DNA from: Pseudomonadota bacterium | GTDB taxonomy: Bacteria > Pseudomonadota > Gammaproteobacteria > Burkholderiales > Rhodocyclaceae | Direction of reading: 5' to 3' | Assembly: GCA_018240785.1 (NCBI GenBank) | Contig: JAFEFC010000011.1 | Location: 125,435 to 189,434, forward strand | Length of the DNA: 64,000 nucleotides | Shown here: positions 1 through 7,045 of the stretch, in pieces | Layout: the number at the start of each line of letters is the position of its first letter | Numbering within the stretch: the stretch's first letter is position 1 | Notes under the pieces: model-generated | Told to the model about the DNA's origin: nothing | The model's database searches: none | Seen by the model: the letters and a program-made list of their open reading frames with translations, nothing else | Position numbers and translations under genes: made by a program

Positions 1-1
1 C

Positions 2-1027
2 GCCGACGACGAGGACAAGGCCGATGCCTTGCAGGAGGAAGGCGAAGCCTTGGGCCAGCAGTTGCAGGCGCTGGAAGATGGCTTGCTGGACTATGCTCCG
101 AACGTGCGGGCCGCAGCCGGTGCCATTGTCAGCATCGACCGCAACGGCCAAATTGCGATTCATCGCGGGCTGATGCGTGAAGCCGAGTCCAAGGCGCTGC
201 GCACGCTGGAACGCCTGCGCCAAGGTTTCGGCGGTGAGGATGCCGAGAACGACGACGAAGGCGAGGACGGGGACGATGCCAGGCAGCCCAAGACCGCCGC
301 CATGTCCGACCGGCTGGCGCAACGGTTGAGCGCCCACCGCACGGCTGCGCTGCAAATCGAAGTGGCACGGCATCCGCAAGTGGCGCTGGCCGCGCTGGTG
401 CATGGCATGGTGCAGACCGTCTTGCAGAGCAGCCATTATGGCCACAATCTACCGCTGGGCGTGCGCCTCACGGTGCAAGACCGGCTCGAAGGCATGGCCC
501 CGGACTGGCCGGACTCGCCCGCCGCCGTGGCGCTGCGCGAACTGCAACAGATGGCGGGCGGCAGGTTGCCAGAGGACAGCGCCGAATTGTTCGCCGCGCT
601 GCTGGTGAAGTCGCAAGACGAACTGGTGCGACTGCTGGCGGTATGCGTGGCTTCCACGGTGGACGTGGTGACGCCTCGCGCCACGCCGCACCAACTCGGC
701 GAGGAACTGACGCAGGCCGTGGGCCTCGACATGGCCGCGTGGTGGCAGCCGACCGCAGACGGCTACTTCAGGCACGTTCCCAAGGCCGTGATTCTGCAAG
801 CCGTGGGCGAGTTCGCGCCGGACTCCGTCAACCGGCTGGCGAAGCTGAAGAAGGCCGACATTGCCAGCGAAGCCGAACGGCTGGCCGATGGCACGGGCTG
901 GATGCCCGCCATCTTCAAGGCGGAACGCCCGCAGGAAGCCACGCAGGCGGAACCGCAGGAGCAGGACGACACCCCGGAAGATGCCAAGGCAATGGCGGAT
1001 GAACCCGCCGTGGCGCTGGCCGCTTGA
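2..1027 (+). CDS. ParB/RepB/Spo0J-like protein, C-terminal part (5' end outside window)
   Basis: The frame is open from the left edge to the stop at 1025-1027, leaving about 341 C-terminal residues. I recognise it, with moderate certainty, as the tail of the large ParB-like proteins that sit in the left maintenance block of Tn4371-like ICEs. The ParB nuclease domain that would prove this lies upstream of the window. The visible part is mostly helical, with a strongly acidic linker (about 20 D/E residues around 240-280 nt) and an Ala/Glu-rich tail. An internal TTG at 29 is in frame but is not the start. The expected role is element stability or partition. A strong hairpin follows the stop. Confidence 0.6.
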   Translation, partial: ADDEDKADALQEEGEALGQQLQALEDGLLDYAPNVRAAAGAIVSIDRNGQIAIHRGLMREAESKALRTLERLRQGFGGEDAENDDEGEDGDDARQPKTAAMSDRLAQRLSAHRTAALQIEVARHPQVALAALVHGMVQTVLQSSHYGHNLPLGVRLTVQDRLEGMAPDWPDSPAAVALRELQQMAGGRLPEDSAELFAALLVKSQDELVRLLAVCVASTVDVVTPRATPHQLGEELTQAVGLDMAAWWQPTADGYFRHVPKAVILQAVGEFAPDSVNRLAKLKKADIASEAERLADGTGWMPAIFKAERPQEATQAEPQEQDDTPEDAKAMADEPAVALAA

Positions 1028-1041
1028 CTTGCGCCGACAGC

Positions 1042-1069
1042 AAGCGCCCCGGCCTCGACCGGGGCGCTT
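1042..1069 (+). terminator. GC-rich hairpin after the ParB-like gene
   Basis: Perfect 11-bp arms AAGCGCCCCGG (1042-1052) and CCGGGGCGCTT (1059-1069) with a 6-nt loop, 14 bases after the stop codon. There is no long T run, so termination is inferred from stem strength and position. The AGCGCCCCG arm recurs in hairpins at 2601 and 3506. Confidence 0.6.
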
Positions 1070-1090
1070 TGCTTGAAGGAGGAACGCCCC

Positions 1091-1303
1091 ATGACCCGCG
1101 CCACCACCACCAGCCGCCCACGCATGGCGGCGATCTACGCCCCCGGCACGGTACGCGCCCGCCGCTGGCACGGCGATGGCGACGTGCGCGGCTACCGCCC
1201 GCCCTCGGGCTGGTCAGCGCGCGCCGACCTGACCGACATTCACCCCATCACGGGCCGCGCCTTGCCGCGTGCCGTGTGGTGGCTCATCGAGACGAAGGAA
1301 TAA
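1091..1303 (+). CDS. Small conserved-looking ICE protein, function unknown
   Basis: A 70-residue, Arg-rich protein. The ATG at 1091 is chosen because GGAGG lies about 8 bases upstream; an upstream in-frame start would place the Shine-Dalgarno inside the gene. I see no named domain. The C-terminal half contains a short hydrophobic, Trp-rich stretch (PRAVWWLIETKE) at the very end. It lies between two hairpins, so it is probably its own transcription unit or co-transcribed from the ParB-like gene. Small proteins of this type are common in the maintenance block of this ICE class, but I do not know a function. Confidence 0.6.
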   Translation: MTRATTTSRPRMAAIYAPGTVRARRWHGDGDVRGYRPPSGWSARADLTDIHPITGRALPRAVWWLIETKE

Positions 1304-1312
1304 CCCGATCAG

Positions 1313-1347
1313 CACCGCGCCCAGGCCGTTCCGCCCTGGGCGCGGTG
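1313..1347 (+). terminator. Strong hairpin after the 1091-1303 gene
   Basis: Perfect 13-bp arms CACCGCGCCCAGG (1313-1325) and CCTGGGCGCGGTG (1335-1347) with a 9-nt loop, starting 9 bases after the stop and followed by AAAAGC. The position and stability fit a terminator. Confidence 0.65.
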
Positions 1348-1358
1348 AAAAGCAAAAT

Positions 1359-1384
1359 CCGGGCGCGGCAGTGGCCGCGCCCGG
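1359..1384. terminator. Second hairpin, possibly bidirectional
   Basis: Perfect 11-bp arms CCGGGCGCGGC (1359-1369) and GCCGCGCCCGG (1374-1384) with a 4-nt loop, only 11 bases beyond the previous hairpin. It could be a second terminator or a structural site. It insulates the HEPN-type gene from upstream transcription. Confidence 0.45.
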
Positions 1385-1535
1385 TGTTTAAAGCCAACAG
1401 CCACATCAGAACGCCGCCACCTTCGCTTCAGCTCAGATGGCGGCGTTGATGCGCATCGCGCTGTCCGCGATGCCGTTGGTCATCGTCTCCCTTTATGGCT
1501 GATGCCATTAAAGTGATATGTGGAGGCAATGAATA

Positions 1536-2354
1536 ATGAATAAAGCGCATCGTCCACACGGCAAGACTCCCACTACATGGGAGGCCGACATTCTCAAAAT
1601 CCGAGCCTTTGAGATGGTGCTGATCCTTTTCTACATGGAGGATTTGCGGCGCTTCATCATGGGCTCCATCGAGGCGACCGACAAACTGCATGGGGTGAAT
1701 CGGCTGACTGATGGCAAACCCAAGACTAAGGAAGGCAAGAAGCTGGAGTTGGCCCGCGCCGTTCTGGTTTCCGAAGGGGTCATTGACCAGACCGAGAGCG
1801 ATGAACTCAAGGAACTGGTGAACTATCGCAACATCATTGGGCACACGATCCACGATCTGACCGTCGATGTGGGCGCCTATTCTGATCTGACCAGGCAGCG
1901 AGACCCCAAGACCTTCAAACCGATGCCTTTGTATGACTACACGGCCGCCAAGCGGGCCAAAGCGCTGCGGCAGAAGGTGAGCAAAGGCATGATGAAGAAA
2001 TTCATGATGATGGCGTCGCTCGACTTCCTGGCCTTTGAAGCAGCGGAGAAGACCTACATTGCGGAAATTGAGCGGCTGAAGAAGCGGGTCAACCAAGGCA
2101 TCGTGAAGGCCAACAAGGTGATGGCGGAAACGAACCGTATCATGAAGGCCATTCCGGAGTCGGTCATGGAATCTGCCCAACCAGGCCATCCGAGAAACAC
2201 CAAGGAAAATGGCACCCTGAGCAAGCGTGGGGCGGAATGCGTTTTCCAGCTCTTTGACGCCGATGCAACCCCGTTGGCGGTGGCTTACCTGATGAGGATT
2301 TCACACCGTTCGGCCACGCATTGGTTTGCCAAGTGGAAGGCCAGTAAGGTATAG
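1536..2354 (+). CDS. Uncharacterised protein with HEPN-type RNase motif and C-terminal HTH-like segment
   Basis: 272 residues; the ATG at 1536 has GGAGG about 9 bases upstream. I do not recognise a named family. Arg98-Asn-Ile-Ile-Gly-His103 fits the R-polar-x3-H signature of HEPN ribonuclease folds, and it sits between helical segments. The last ~40 residues (about 230-270), with AVAYLMRISHRSATHWF, read like a helix-turn-helix. The middle is Lys-rich with a helical stretch (about 150-200). The gene stands alone between backbone genes of the ICE, where accessory genes often sit, and its codon usage is less GC-biased than its neighbours. A toxin or abortive-infection role is inference only; no antitoxin gene is evident next to it. 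Confidence 0.6.
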   Translation: MNKAHRPHGKTPTTWEADILKIRAFEMVLILFYMEDLRRFIMGSIEATDKLHGVNRLTDGKPKTKEGKKLELARAVLVSEGVIDQTESDELKELVNYRNIIGHTIHDLTVDVGAYSDLTRQRDPKTFKPMPLYDYTAAKRAKALRQKVSKGMMKKFMMMASLDFLAFEAAEKTYIAEIERLKKRVNQGIVKANKVMAETNRIMKAIPESVMESAQPGHPRNTKENGTLSKRGAECVFQLFDADATPLAVAYLMRISHRSATHWFAKWKASKV

Positions 2355-3184
2355 GCGTTTCCGTCTGCTCTGTTCGGTCGAATATCTTGGGCGTGACGGC
2401 GCAATGCGCCGCCGGGCTTTCGGGCTACGCCCCGTGCCGTCTTTGTCGTCACGGCCATTCGGCTTCAATCCACTCACGCCTTCGTGCCTGCGGCACTGCG
2501 CGCTTAGCTTGCCTCCAGGGGAAAGCCCTACGGGCTATCCCCGCCGCGCGATGCTTGGCGCCCCTCGACACCGCCGAACCGGCTATGCCGGATCGGCCCG
2601 GCCAGCGCCCCGCCGCGATGGACGGGGCGCTGGCGAATACGCCGGCGCTTGCTGCGGCAGGTTGTGCAAATGCGTGCCGTCCTCAACGCTGGCGGTTCGT
2701 GTCCATCACGTCCACGAACGACGGTTCGCGCCAACTCATGTACGCCCGCCCGGTATCGCTATGGAGCTTCCATGCCACGCCTCAAGACCGGCGCCGCAAG
2801 GTACGGCGGGGCGTTCTCGCCTGTCGTCGGGGGGTTGACCTGGCTCGCGTCCGCGGGCGAGCCGGAGCAGCCTTCGTGCGGGGATGCCGACTCGGCCCCG
2901 TCTCCTTTCGGAGCGGTTCGTCCCAAGGCGTCCTTGTCTTGTCGTGAATCCTGGCGGTGGCGCGGCTGCGCCTCGGGCTTAATGGCTGCAACCGTCCAGC
3001 GAAAACAATTTCCCCTGCTTTGTCACTGCGTTCGGCGCATTCCTCGCGGGACAAATTCTTTTCGCCTCCCGGCTCTCCACTGCGTTTCGACCGCAAGCGG
3101 TGCAGCCAGCCCGTCCCCCGCCGGCCGGATCACAACAAGGACGCGATGGGCGCGAACCTTGTTCCACCGAAAGGAGAAATCATC
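2355..3184. other. 830-bp leader with no convincing gene; contains a 12-bp hairpin
   Basis: Several overlapping short frames exist here, but none has a good start, codon pattern or recognisable product. A perfect 12-bp inverted repeat, GCCAGCGCCCCG (2601-2612) and CGGGGCGCTGGC (2623-2634), marks a stable hairpin whose arm resembles the terminators at 1042 and 3506. It could be the terminator of a lost gene. The stretch ends in the Shine-Dalgarno of the DUF736 gene (AAAGGAG about 9 bases before 3185). It may hold a long 5' leader or a non-coding RNA. Confidence 0.5.
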
Positions 3185-3499
3185 ATGGCCAACATCGGCA
3201 CCTTCACCGCAGACAAAGACGGCTTCACCGGCATGCTTCGCACCCTGACGCTCAACGTCAAGGTCAAGCTGGTGCCCAACGACAAGGGCGACAACGAGAA
3301 GGCCCCCGACTTCCGCCTGCAGGCGGCCAGCCACGACATCGGCGCGGCGTGGAAGAAGACCAGCGAGGCCGGGCGGGAGTACATCTCCGTGACCCTCGAC
3401 GATCCTTCGTTCCCGGCCACGGTTTACGCCCGCCTGATCGAAGGCGAGGATGGTACGCACGACCTGATCTGGTCGCGCAGCAAGCCCCAGGCGACGTGA
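3185..3499 (+). CDS. DUF736 family protein
   Basis: 104 residues; ATG at 3185 with AAAGGAG upstream. The start [16 protein letters not shown], the small beta-rich fold with alternating hydrophobic strands, and the DLIWSR tail match DUF736, a family carried almost universally in the maintenance region of Tn4371-like and related ICEs. The biochemical function is not established; proteins of this family are cytoplasmic and probably bind nucleic acid or a partner protein. The gene is preceded by a very long leader and followed within 10 bases by a strong hairpin, so it appears to be a monocistronic unit. Confidence 0.85.
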   Translation: MANIGTFTADKDGFTGMLRTLTLNVKVKLVPNDKGDNEKAPDFRLQAASHDIGAAWKKTSEAGREYISVTLDDPSFPATVYARLIEGEDGTHDLIWSRSKPQAT

Positions 3500-3505
3500 C
3501 CGCCG

Positions 3506-3535
3506 CAGCGCCCCGCCCATCGCGGCGGGGCGCTG
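3506..3535. terminator. Hairpin after the DUF736 gene
   Basis: Perfect 12-bp arms CAGCGCCCCGCC (3506-3517) and GGCGGGGCGCTG (3524-3535) with a 6-nt loop, between the DUF736 gene and the convergent XRE gene. It probably terminates both. Confidence 0.65.
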
Positions 3536-3562
3536 TGCTGCTGATCGCAGCACATCACCGCA

Positions 3563-3868
3563 TCACGCACGCGGCTTCGCCGCGTCGCGTTCGCTCAACA
3601 CCGCCTCCAGCTCCCGGCGCACCTGCGCCAGCACCTCGTCGGCCTTGCTCGGGCTTTCGCCCGCATAGGCCAGCGTCAGCAGCGTGAGCGGGTGGATCTC
3701 CATGACTTCGCACAGCTCAGCCAGCTTGTGGAAGGTCGGGCTTTTCAGGTCGCGTTCGAGGGTACTCATATAGGTGCGGCTGGACACGTCAGAGAAGGCT
3801 TCCTGGCTCAAGCCACGCGCCTTTCTGACCGTCTTCAACGCCTTTGCCAATGAGTACCCAGCCGCCAC
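3563..3868 (-). CDS. XRE-family HTH transcriptional regulator
   Basis: 101 residues, starting with GTG at 3868. The N-terminal ~65 residues form a Cro/CI-type helix-turn-helix: KTVRKARGLSQEAFSDVSS, then a recognition-helix region with TYMSTLERD, then LCEVMEIHPLTLL. The C-terminal ~30 residues are charged and helical, probably for dimerisation. It is transcribed away from the DUF2958 gene across a 240-bp intergenic region that holds paired CTATAG elements, so it probably represses itself and the rightward maintenance and transfer genes. Regulators of this size hold this position in related ICEs. Confidence 0.85.
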   Translation of the reverse strand: MAAGYSLAKALKTVRKARGLSQEAFSDVSSRTYMSTLERDLKSPTFHKLAELCEVMEIHPLTLLTLAYAGESPSKADEVLAQVRRELEAVLSERDAAKPRA

Positions 3869-3911
3869 CTATGGTTTTCCTTCAAAAACCAAGATGACAG
3901 CTCATTGCGCC

Positions 3912-3932
3912 CTATAGGACTACAATCTATAG
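3912..3932. promoter_or_regulatory. Candidate operator: paired CTATAG palindromes
   Basis: Two copies of the palindrome CTATAG (3912-3917 and 3927-3932) lie 15 bp apart, about one and a half helical turns, in the region between the XRE gene (start 3868) and the rightward DUF2958 gene. The sequence around them is AT-rich in an otherwise GC-rich region, with TACAATCTAT resembling a -10 element. Binding by the XRE protein is inference. Confidence 0.35.
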
Positions 3933-4111
3933 TGTTCATTTGGTGTTGTTCTCCGTTTTTGTGCCTTTACGGAAATCCGTATCGGCGGGTTTCAGCAAAG
4001 CCACGGAACCGCATCCGTGCTTGCGCACGAAGGCGCAAATCCGGCTTGGCGGTTCTGCGCTTCGGCGTGAAACCGCGTTCGTGCATCATTGGATTTGTGG
4101 GATTGCCGACC

Positions 4112-4462
4112 ATGACCCAGCCACTCACCACCGCCTTGGAGCGCGCGCAACTGCTCGCCAACGGCGAGGCCCGCGCCGCTGGCCGGGCCATCGACCCGGT
4201 GCCCGTGGTGCGGCTGTTCACGCCGGACGCGCATGTGACCTGGCTACTGGCCGCGCTCGACCCCGCCGACGGCGACACCGCCTGGGGCCTCATCGACTTG
4301 GGGTTAGGGATGCCGGCGCAAGGCACCGTCAAGCTGTCCGACCTGGCCGGTATCGTCGGGCCGCTCAAGCGGCCCGTACTGCGCGACCTCTATTTCCGGC
4401 CCACGCGCACGCTGTCGGAGTACACCCGCTTGGCCAAGCGGGACGGGGCCATTCCGGACTGA
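4112..4462 (+). CDS. DUF2958 family protein
   Basis: 116 residues from the ATG at 4112; longer in-frame extensions upstream run through the operator region and are rejected. The core LFTPDAHVTWLLAALDPADGD-type opening, the GLIDLGLGMPAQGTVKLSDL stretch and the closing YFRPTRTLSEYTRLA segment match DUF2958, a standard companion of DUF736 in these ICEs. The function is unknown; members are small soluble proteins. It is the first gene rightward from the XRE/operator region and is followed by 310 bp without a gene. Confidence 0.8.
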   Translation: MTQPLTTALERAQLLANGEARAAGRAIDPVPVVRLFTPDAHVTWLLAALDPADGDTAWGLIDLGLGMPAQGTVKLSDLAGIVGPLKRPVLRDLYFRPTRTLSEYTRLAKRDGAIPD

Positions 4463-4772
4463 ACCCCGCGCACTGTGACTTTTTCAGTCTGGTGTCATAC
4501 CCAGCAAGTCTCAATCGGGATTCTTGCGGCATACCCATGCCAGTCTGATCCAAATAGACATGATGCCTCGCGCGGGCTGCGGCAGGCTGGACGGTACGGC
4601 GTTCCACAGCCGGGGCGCTGCTGCCCCGCCATTGAGACGACTACCGCAACGCATCGGAGCCAATCGGTCTTGACAGCCCCATCCATCTTTTTAACCCATG
4701 ACGTTCTGACGATACCGATGTAGCGCGCAGTCCTTCCGTGGCGGCCAGTCCTGTTCGCAGGGAGGTTGCGTC
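4463..4772. other. 310-bp intergenic stretch
   Basis: I see no gene here. It holds a small GACT/AGTC stem around TTTTTC near 4477-4490 and, at its right end, the ribosome-binding site (GGGAGG about 8 bases before the start) of the DUF2285 gene. It probably contains the promoter for the DUF2285-AlpA-RepA group. Confidence 0.4.
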
Positions 4773-5558
4773 ATGGTCGATCGCAGCGCCGAGCCTTGGT
4801 ATCCGACTGCCGCGTACCTGTACGTGCTGCATCTGGACGGCCTTGCGCTCGCCTGGGAATACCTGCGCAGGCATCCCGACTACCGGCTCGACTGGCTACG
4901 CCGTCATCGCCGGCCGCAGGCGGAGCAGGACGTCGCGCATCGCTGGGGCTTGCGCATGCTGGAAGACCCGGCGCTGGATGCGCGCGACGCGCATCCGGCC
5001 TGGTTGCCCGGCCATGCCGGCATGGTGCAGCTCTACCCGGACGAAGACCCGCCGACCGATGCGGCGGCCTTTGCGTTCTGGAGTATCCCTGGGCACAAGC
5101 AACTGCTGCATGTCGGCAAAGGGCTGGCGCTGATCGCACGCAGCCCCGGCCATTGCGCGCGCTTCGCGCTGGCGCCCCGCCTGGAGGACGGCATGGCTGT
5201 TGTCTATGCCTATCGCGGTGGCAGTGGCGGCGGCGCTGCCGCGCCTGCACGCGGGCATGCGTCCAGTTCCGGCCTGGCCGATGCCAAGCCCCGGCCAACA
5301 CACGCCGCACTGCTGGAACTGCACACCTTGCAGGCGCTCGACGCGACGCTGGCGGGTGCGTCCTTGCGCGACGTGGCCGAAGGATTGTTCGGCACCGACG
5401 CCGTGGCGGCCGACTGGCACGCCGACGGCGATCTGCGCGCCCGCGTGCGCCGCCTCGTGCGGCGCGGCGATGCGCTGATGCGCGGCGGCTATCGCCGCCT
5501 AGCACAGCTTCCGCTACTTGAGAAGGGACGTTTTGCATCCACTGCAAAACGTCCCTGA
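4773..5558 (+). CDS. DUF2285 domain protein (DUF6499-type N-terminus)
   Basis: 261 residues; ATG at 4773 with GGGAGG upstream. The N-terminal ~65 residues (EPWYPTAAYLYVLHLDG... AWEYLRRHPDYR... WLRRH) match the transcriptional-regulator-like N-terminal domain usually fused to DUF2285. The C-terminal ~90 residues (LQALDATLAGASLRDVAEGLFG... RVRRLVRRGDALM) form the DUF2285 helical domain with an HTH-like pattern. Such proteins sit upstream of alpA and repA in this ICE class and probably regulate them. A Gly/Ala-rich linker (about 150-175) joins the domains. The last codons are part of a perfect 13-bp inverted repeat. Confidence 0.85.
   Translation: MVDRSAEPWYPTAAYLYVLHLDGLALAWEYLRRHPDYRLDWLRRHRRPQAEQDVAHRWGLRMLEDPALDARDAHPAWLPGHAGMVQLYPDEDPPTDAAAFAFWSIPGHKQLLHVGKGLALIARSPGHCARFALAPRLEDGMAVVYAYRGGSGGGAAAPARGHASSSGLADAKPRPTHAALLELHTLQALDATLAGASLRDVAEGLFGTDAVAADWHADGDLRARVRRLVRRGDALMRGGYRRLAQLPLLEKGRFASTAKRP
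5525..5555. repeat. 13-bp perfect inverted repeat at the end of the DUF2285 gene
   Basis: GGGACGTTTTGCA (5525-5537) and TGCAAAACGTCCC (5543-5555) with a 5-nt loop, ending at the base before the TGA stop. It may be an intragenic terminator or attenuator, or a protein-binding site controlling the downstream alpA-like gene. It could also be part of a recombination site. Confidence 0.55.
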
Positions 5559-5641
5559 GCAAAAGGGTCGCGTTTTCTGAGACTGCCTCCATCCGGTTGC
5601 GCTGTGTGGCCGGAGCTTTGAAAGCTATGGAGGTTCACACC

Positions 5642-5923
5642 ATGCGTCCCGCTCCCTTGCGGCCTGCCGCCACTGTCTCGACCGCTGCCGCGCAGCCGCA
5701 GCGTTACCTCACCAACGACGAAGCCGCCGAGTACCTGCGCCTGTCACCGCGCACGCTGGAAAAGCAGCGCGTGATCGGCGGAGGCCCGCGCTTTCGGAAA
5801 TTCGGTCGGCGCGTCATGTACGCCGTGGCCGACCTCGATGCCTGGGCCGCCGACCGCAGCTTCGAGACGACTTCCGATCCCGAGTACGCCGAGCATCACT
5901 CGGCGGACAGCCGTGCGCGCTGA
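5642..5923 (+). CDS. AlpA/excisionase-like helix-turn-helix protein
   Basis: 93 residues from the ATG at 5642, with AGCTATGGAGG upstream. Residues ~22-65 (YLTNDEAAEYLRLSPRTLEKQR... GPRFRKFGRRVMYAVADLDAWAADR) are a canonical MerR-superfamily winged HTH of the helix-turn-helix_17 type. It lies between the DUF2285 gene and repA, with 26 bp to repA. Proteins at this position in Tn4371-like ICEs are annotated AlpA-like. It could act as an excision factor or as a regulator of repA; the sequence does not distinguish these. Confidence 0.85.
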   Translation: MRPAPLRPAATVSTAAAQPQRYLTNDEAAEYLRLSPRTLEKQRVIGGGPRFRKFGRRVMYAVADLDAWAADRSFETTSDPEYAEHHSADSRAR

Positions 5924-5949
5924 TCGGCGGTGCGCGGGTGGCCTTCGCC

Positions 5950-6792
5950 ATGTCCAAACCCTCGCAAGAGCGCGAACAGCTCGACCTGTTCCGCGCCTTG
6001 CCGGGCGACATGGCGCCGCGCGACAGCCAGGACTTGATGGCCTTTCCGTTCTTCTCGCTGGCGAAGTCGCGGCGCACGGCGCCGATCGACTTCCGGGCTG
6101 GCAACGTCACGATCCGCGTGGAGGGTACAGCCGAGCACGGTATCGCCACGATCTGGGATGCCGACATTCTGATCTGGGCTGCCAGCCAGATCGTGGAAGC
6201 CCGCGACGCGGGCCTGCGCCCGTCGCGGCTGATGCAGGCCACGCCCTACGAGATCCTGCGCTTCATCGGGCGCGGCACGTCGCTGCGCGACTACCAGCGC
6301 CTCAAAGCAGCCCTGGATCGGCTGCAATCGACCACGGTGGCCACGTCCATCCGCGAGACGACCGGGCGGCGACTGCATCGGTTTTCGTGGATCAACGAGT
6401 GGAAGGAGCTGGCCGATGCCAGCGGCACGCCGCTGGGCATCGAACTGATCTTGCCGGACTGGTTCTATGCGGGCGTGATCGACGCTGCCCTGGTCCTGAC
6501 CATCGACCAGGCGTATTTCCGGCTGACCGGCGGCATCGAGCGGTGGCTGTACCGGATGGTGCGCAAGCACGGCGGACGACAGGAAGGCGGCTGGCAGTTC
6601 GATTTCCGACACCTGTGGCGCAAATCGGGCAGCGCCACGCGCTTCTCGGACTTCGCCTACGACCTGCGCGCGCTGGTCACGCGGCAGTCGCTGCCCGGCT
6701 ACGTGCTGGGCATCGAGCGGATGCCGGGCGGTGGGGCCGAGCTGCTGACGTTCAGGCCTGTGCGTCCCGTGCCGCCCACGGCACGGGGATAA
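5950..6792 (+). CDS. repA: RepA-type replication initiator
   Basis: 280 residues; the ATG at 5950 (MSKPSQEREQLDLF) is preferred over a GTG at 5938 because it matches the family start I know. It belongs to the RPA/replication initiator A family (winged-helix initiators). Recognisable blocks are the PFFSLAKSRR start, IWDADILIWAASQI, TPYEILRFIGRGTS, the RLKAALDRLQSTTV helix and ERWLYRMVRKHGG. Tn4371-like ICEs carry such a gene next to parA, and it is thought to allow replication of the excised circle. Three iteron-like repeats begin 24 bp after its stop, consistent with a functional origin. Confidence 0.9.
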   Translation: MSKPSQEREQLDLFRALPGDMAPRDSQDLMAFPFFSLAKSRRTAPIDFRAGNVTIRVEGTAEHGIATIWDADILIWAASQIVEARDAGLRPSRLMQATPYEILRFIGRGTSLRDYQRLKAALDRLQSTTVATSIRETTGRRLHRFSWINEWKELADASGTPLGIELILPDWFYAGVIDAALVLTIDQAYFRLTGGIERWLYRMVRKHGGRQEGGWQFDFRHLWRKSGSATRFSDFAYDLRALVTRQSLPGYVLGIERMPGGGAELLTFRPVRPVPPTARG

Positions 6793-6815
6793 ACGGTGCG
6801 CGGCCTGTGGACGGG

Positions 6816-6883
6816 CTCGTGCTATCAGGAGTACGGGGACTCGTGCTATCGGGAGTACGCCTATCGTGCTATCAGGAGTACGG
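6816..6883 (+). repeat. Three iteron-like direct repeats (candidate oriV)
   Basis: The unit TCGTGCTATCRGGAGTACG occurs at about 6817-6835, 6841-6859 and 6864-6882, with 23-24 bp from copy to copy (about two helical turns) and one A/G difference in copy 2. They lie directly downstream of repA. A pyrimidine-rich, relatively AT-rich tract with repeated CTTAACTT/CCTAACTT motifs follows at 6920-6952 and could be the unwinding element. This is the classic arrangement of an iteron origin. Confidence 0.7.
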
Positions 6884-7045
6884 ATCGGCCGCAAAGCCAA
6901 TGCTGGCGCGGGTTTCGACCTCCCTTAACTTCCCTAACTTAAAACCTCTAACTGGTAGTAGAAGCGCCGCGCCACGGTGGATAACCGCCACGCGGCCACA
7001 AGCGCAGCAGCAACAGCCAGGCTTTCCAACACGGAGGGCCAGGCC

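Noticed and set aside
449-1171. A 240-residue open frame on the minus strand opposite the ParB-like gene.
   Set aside because: Its translation is low-complexity (Arg/Gly/His-rich) with no recognisable motif, while the plus-strand frame has normal composition and a good terminator.
6816-6883. The three repeats near repA as a small CRISPR array.
   Set aside because: Only three ~19-bp repeats with 4-5-bp gaps, no spacer-length intervals and no cas genes. The position beside repA fits iterons.
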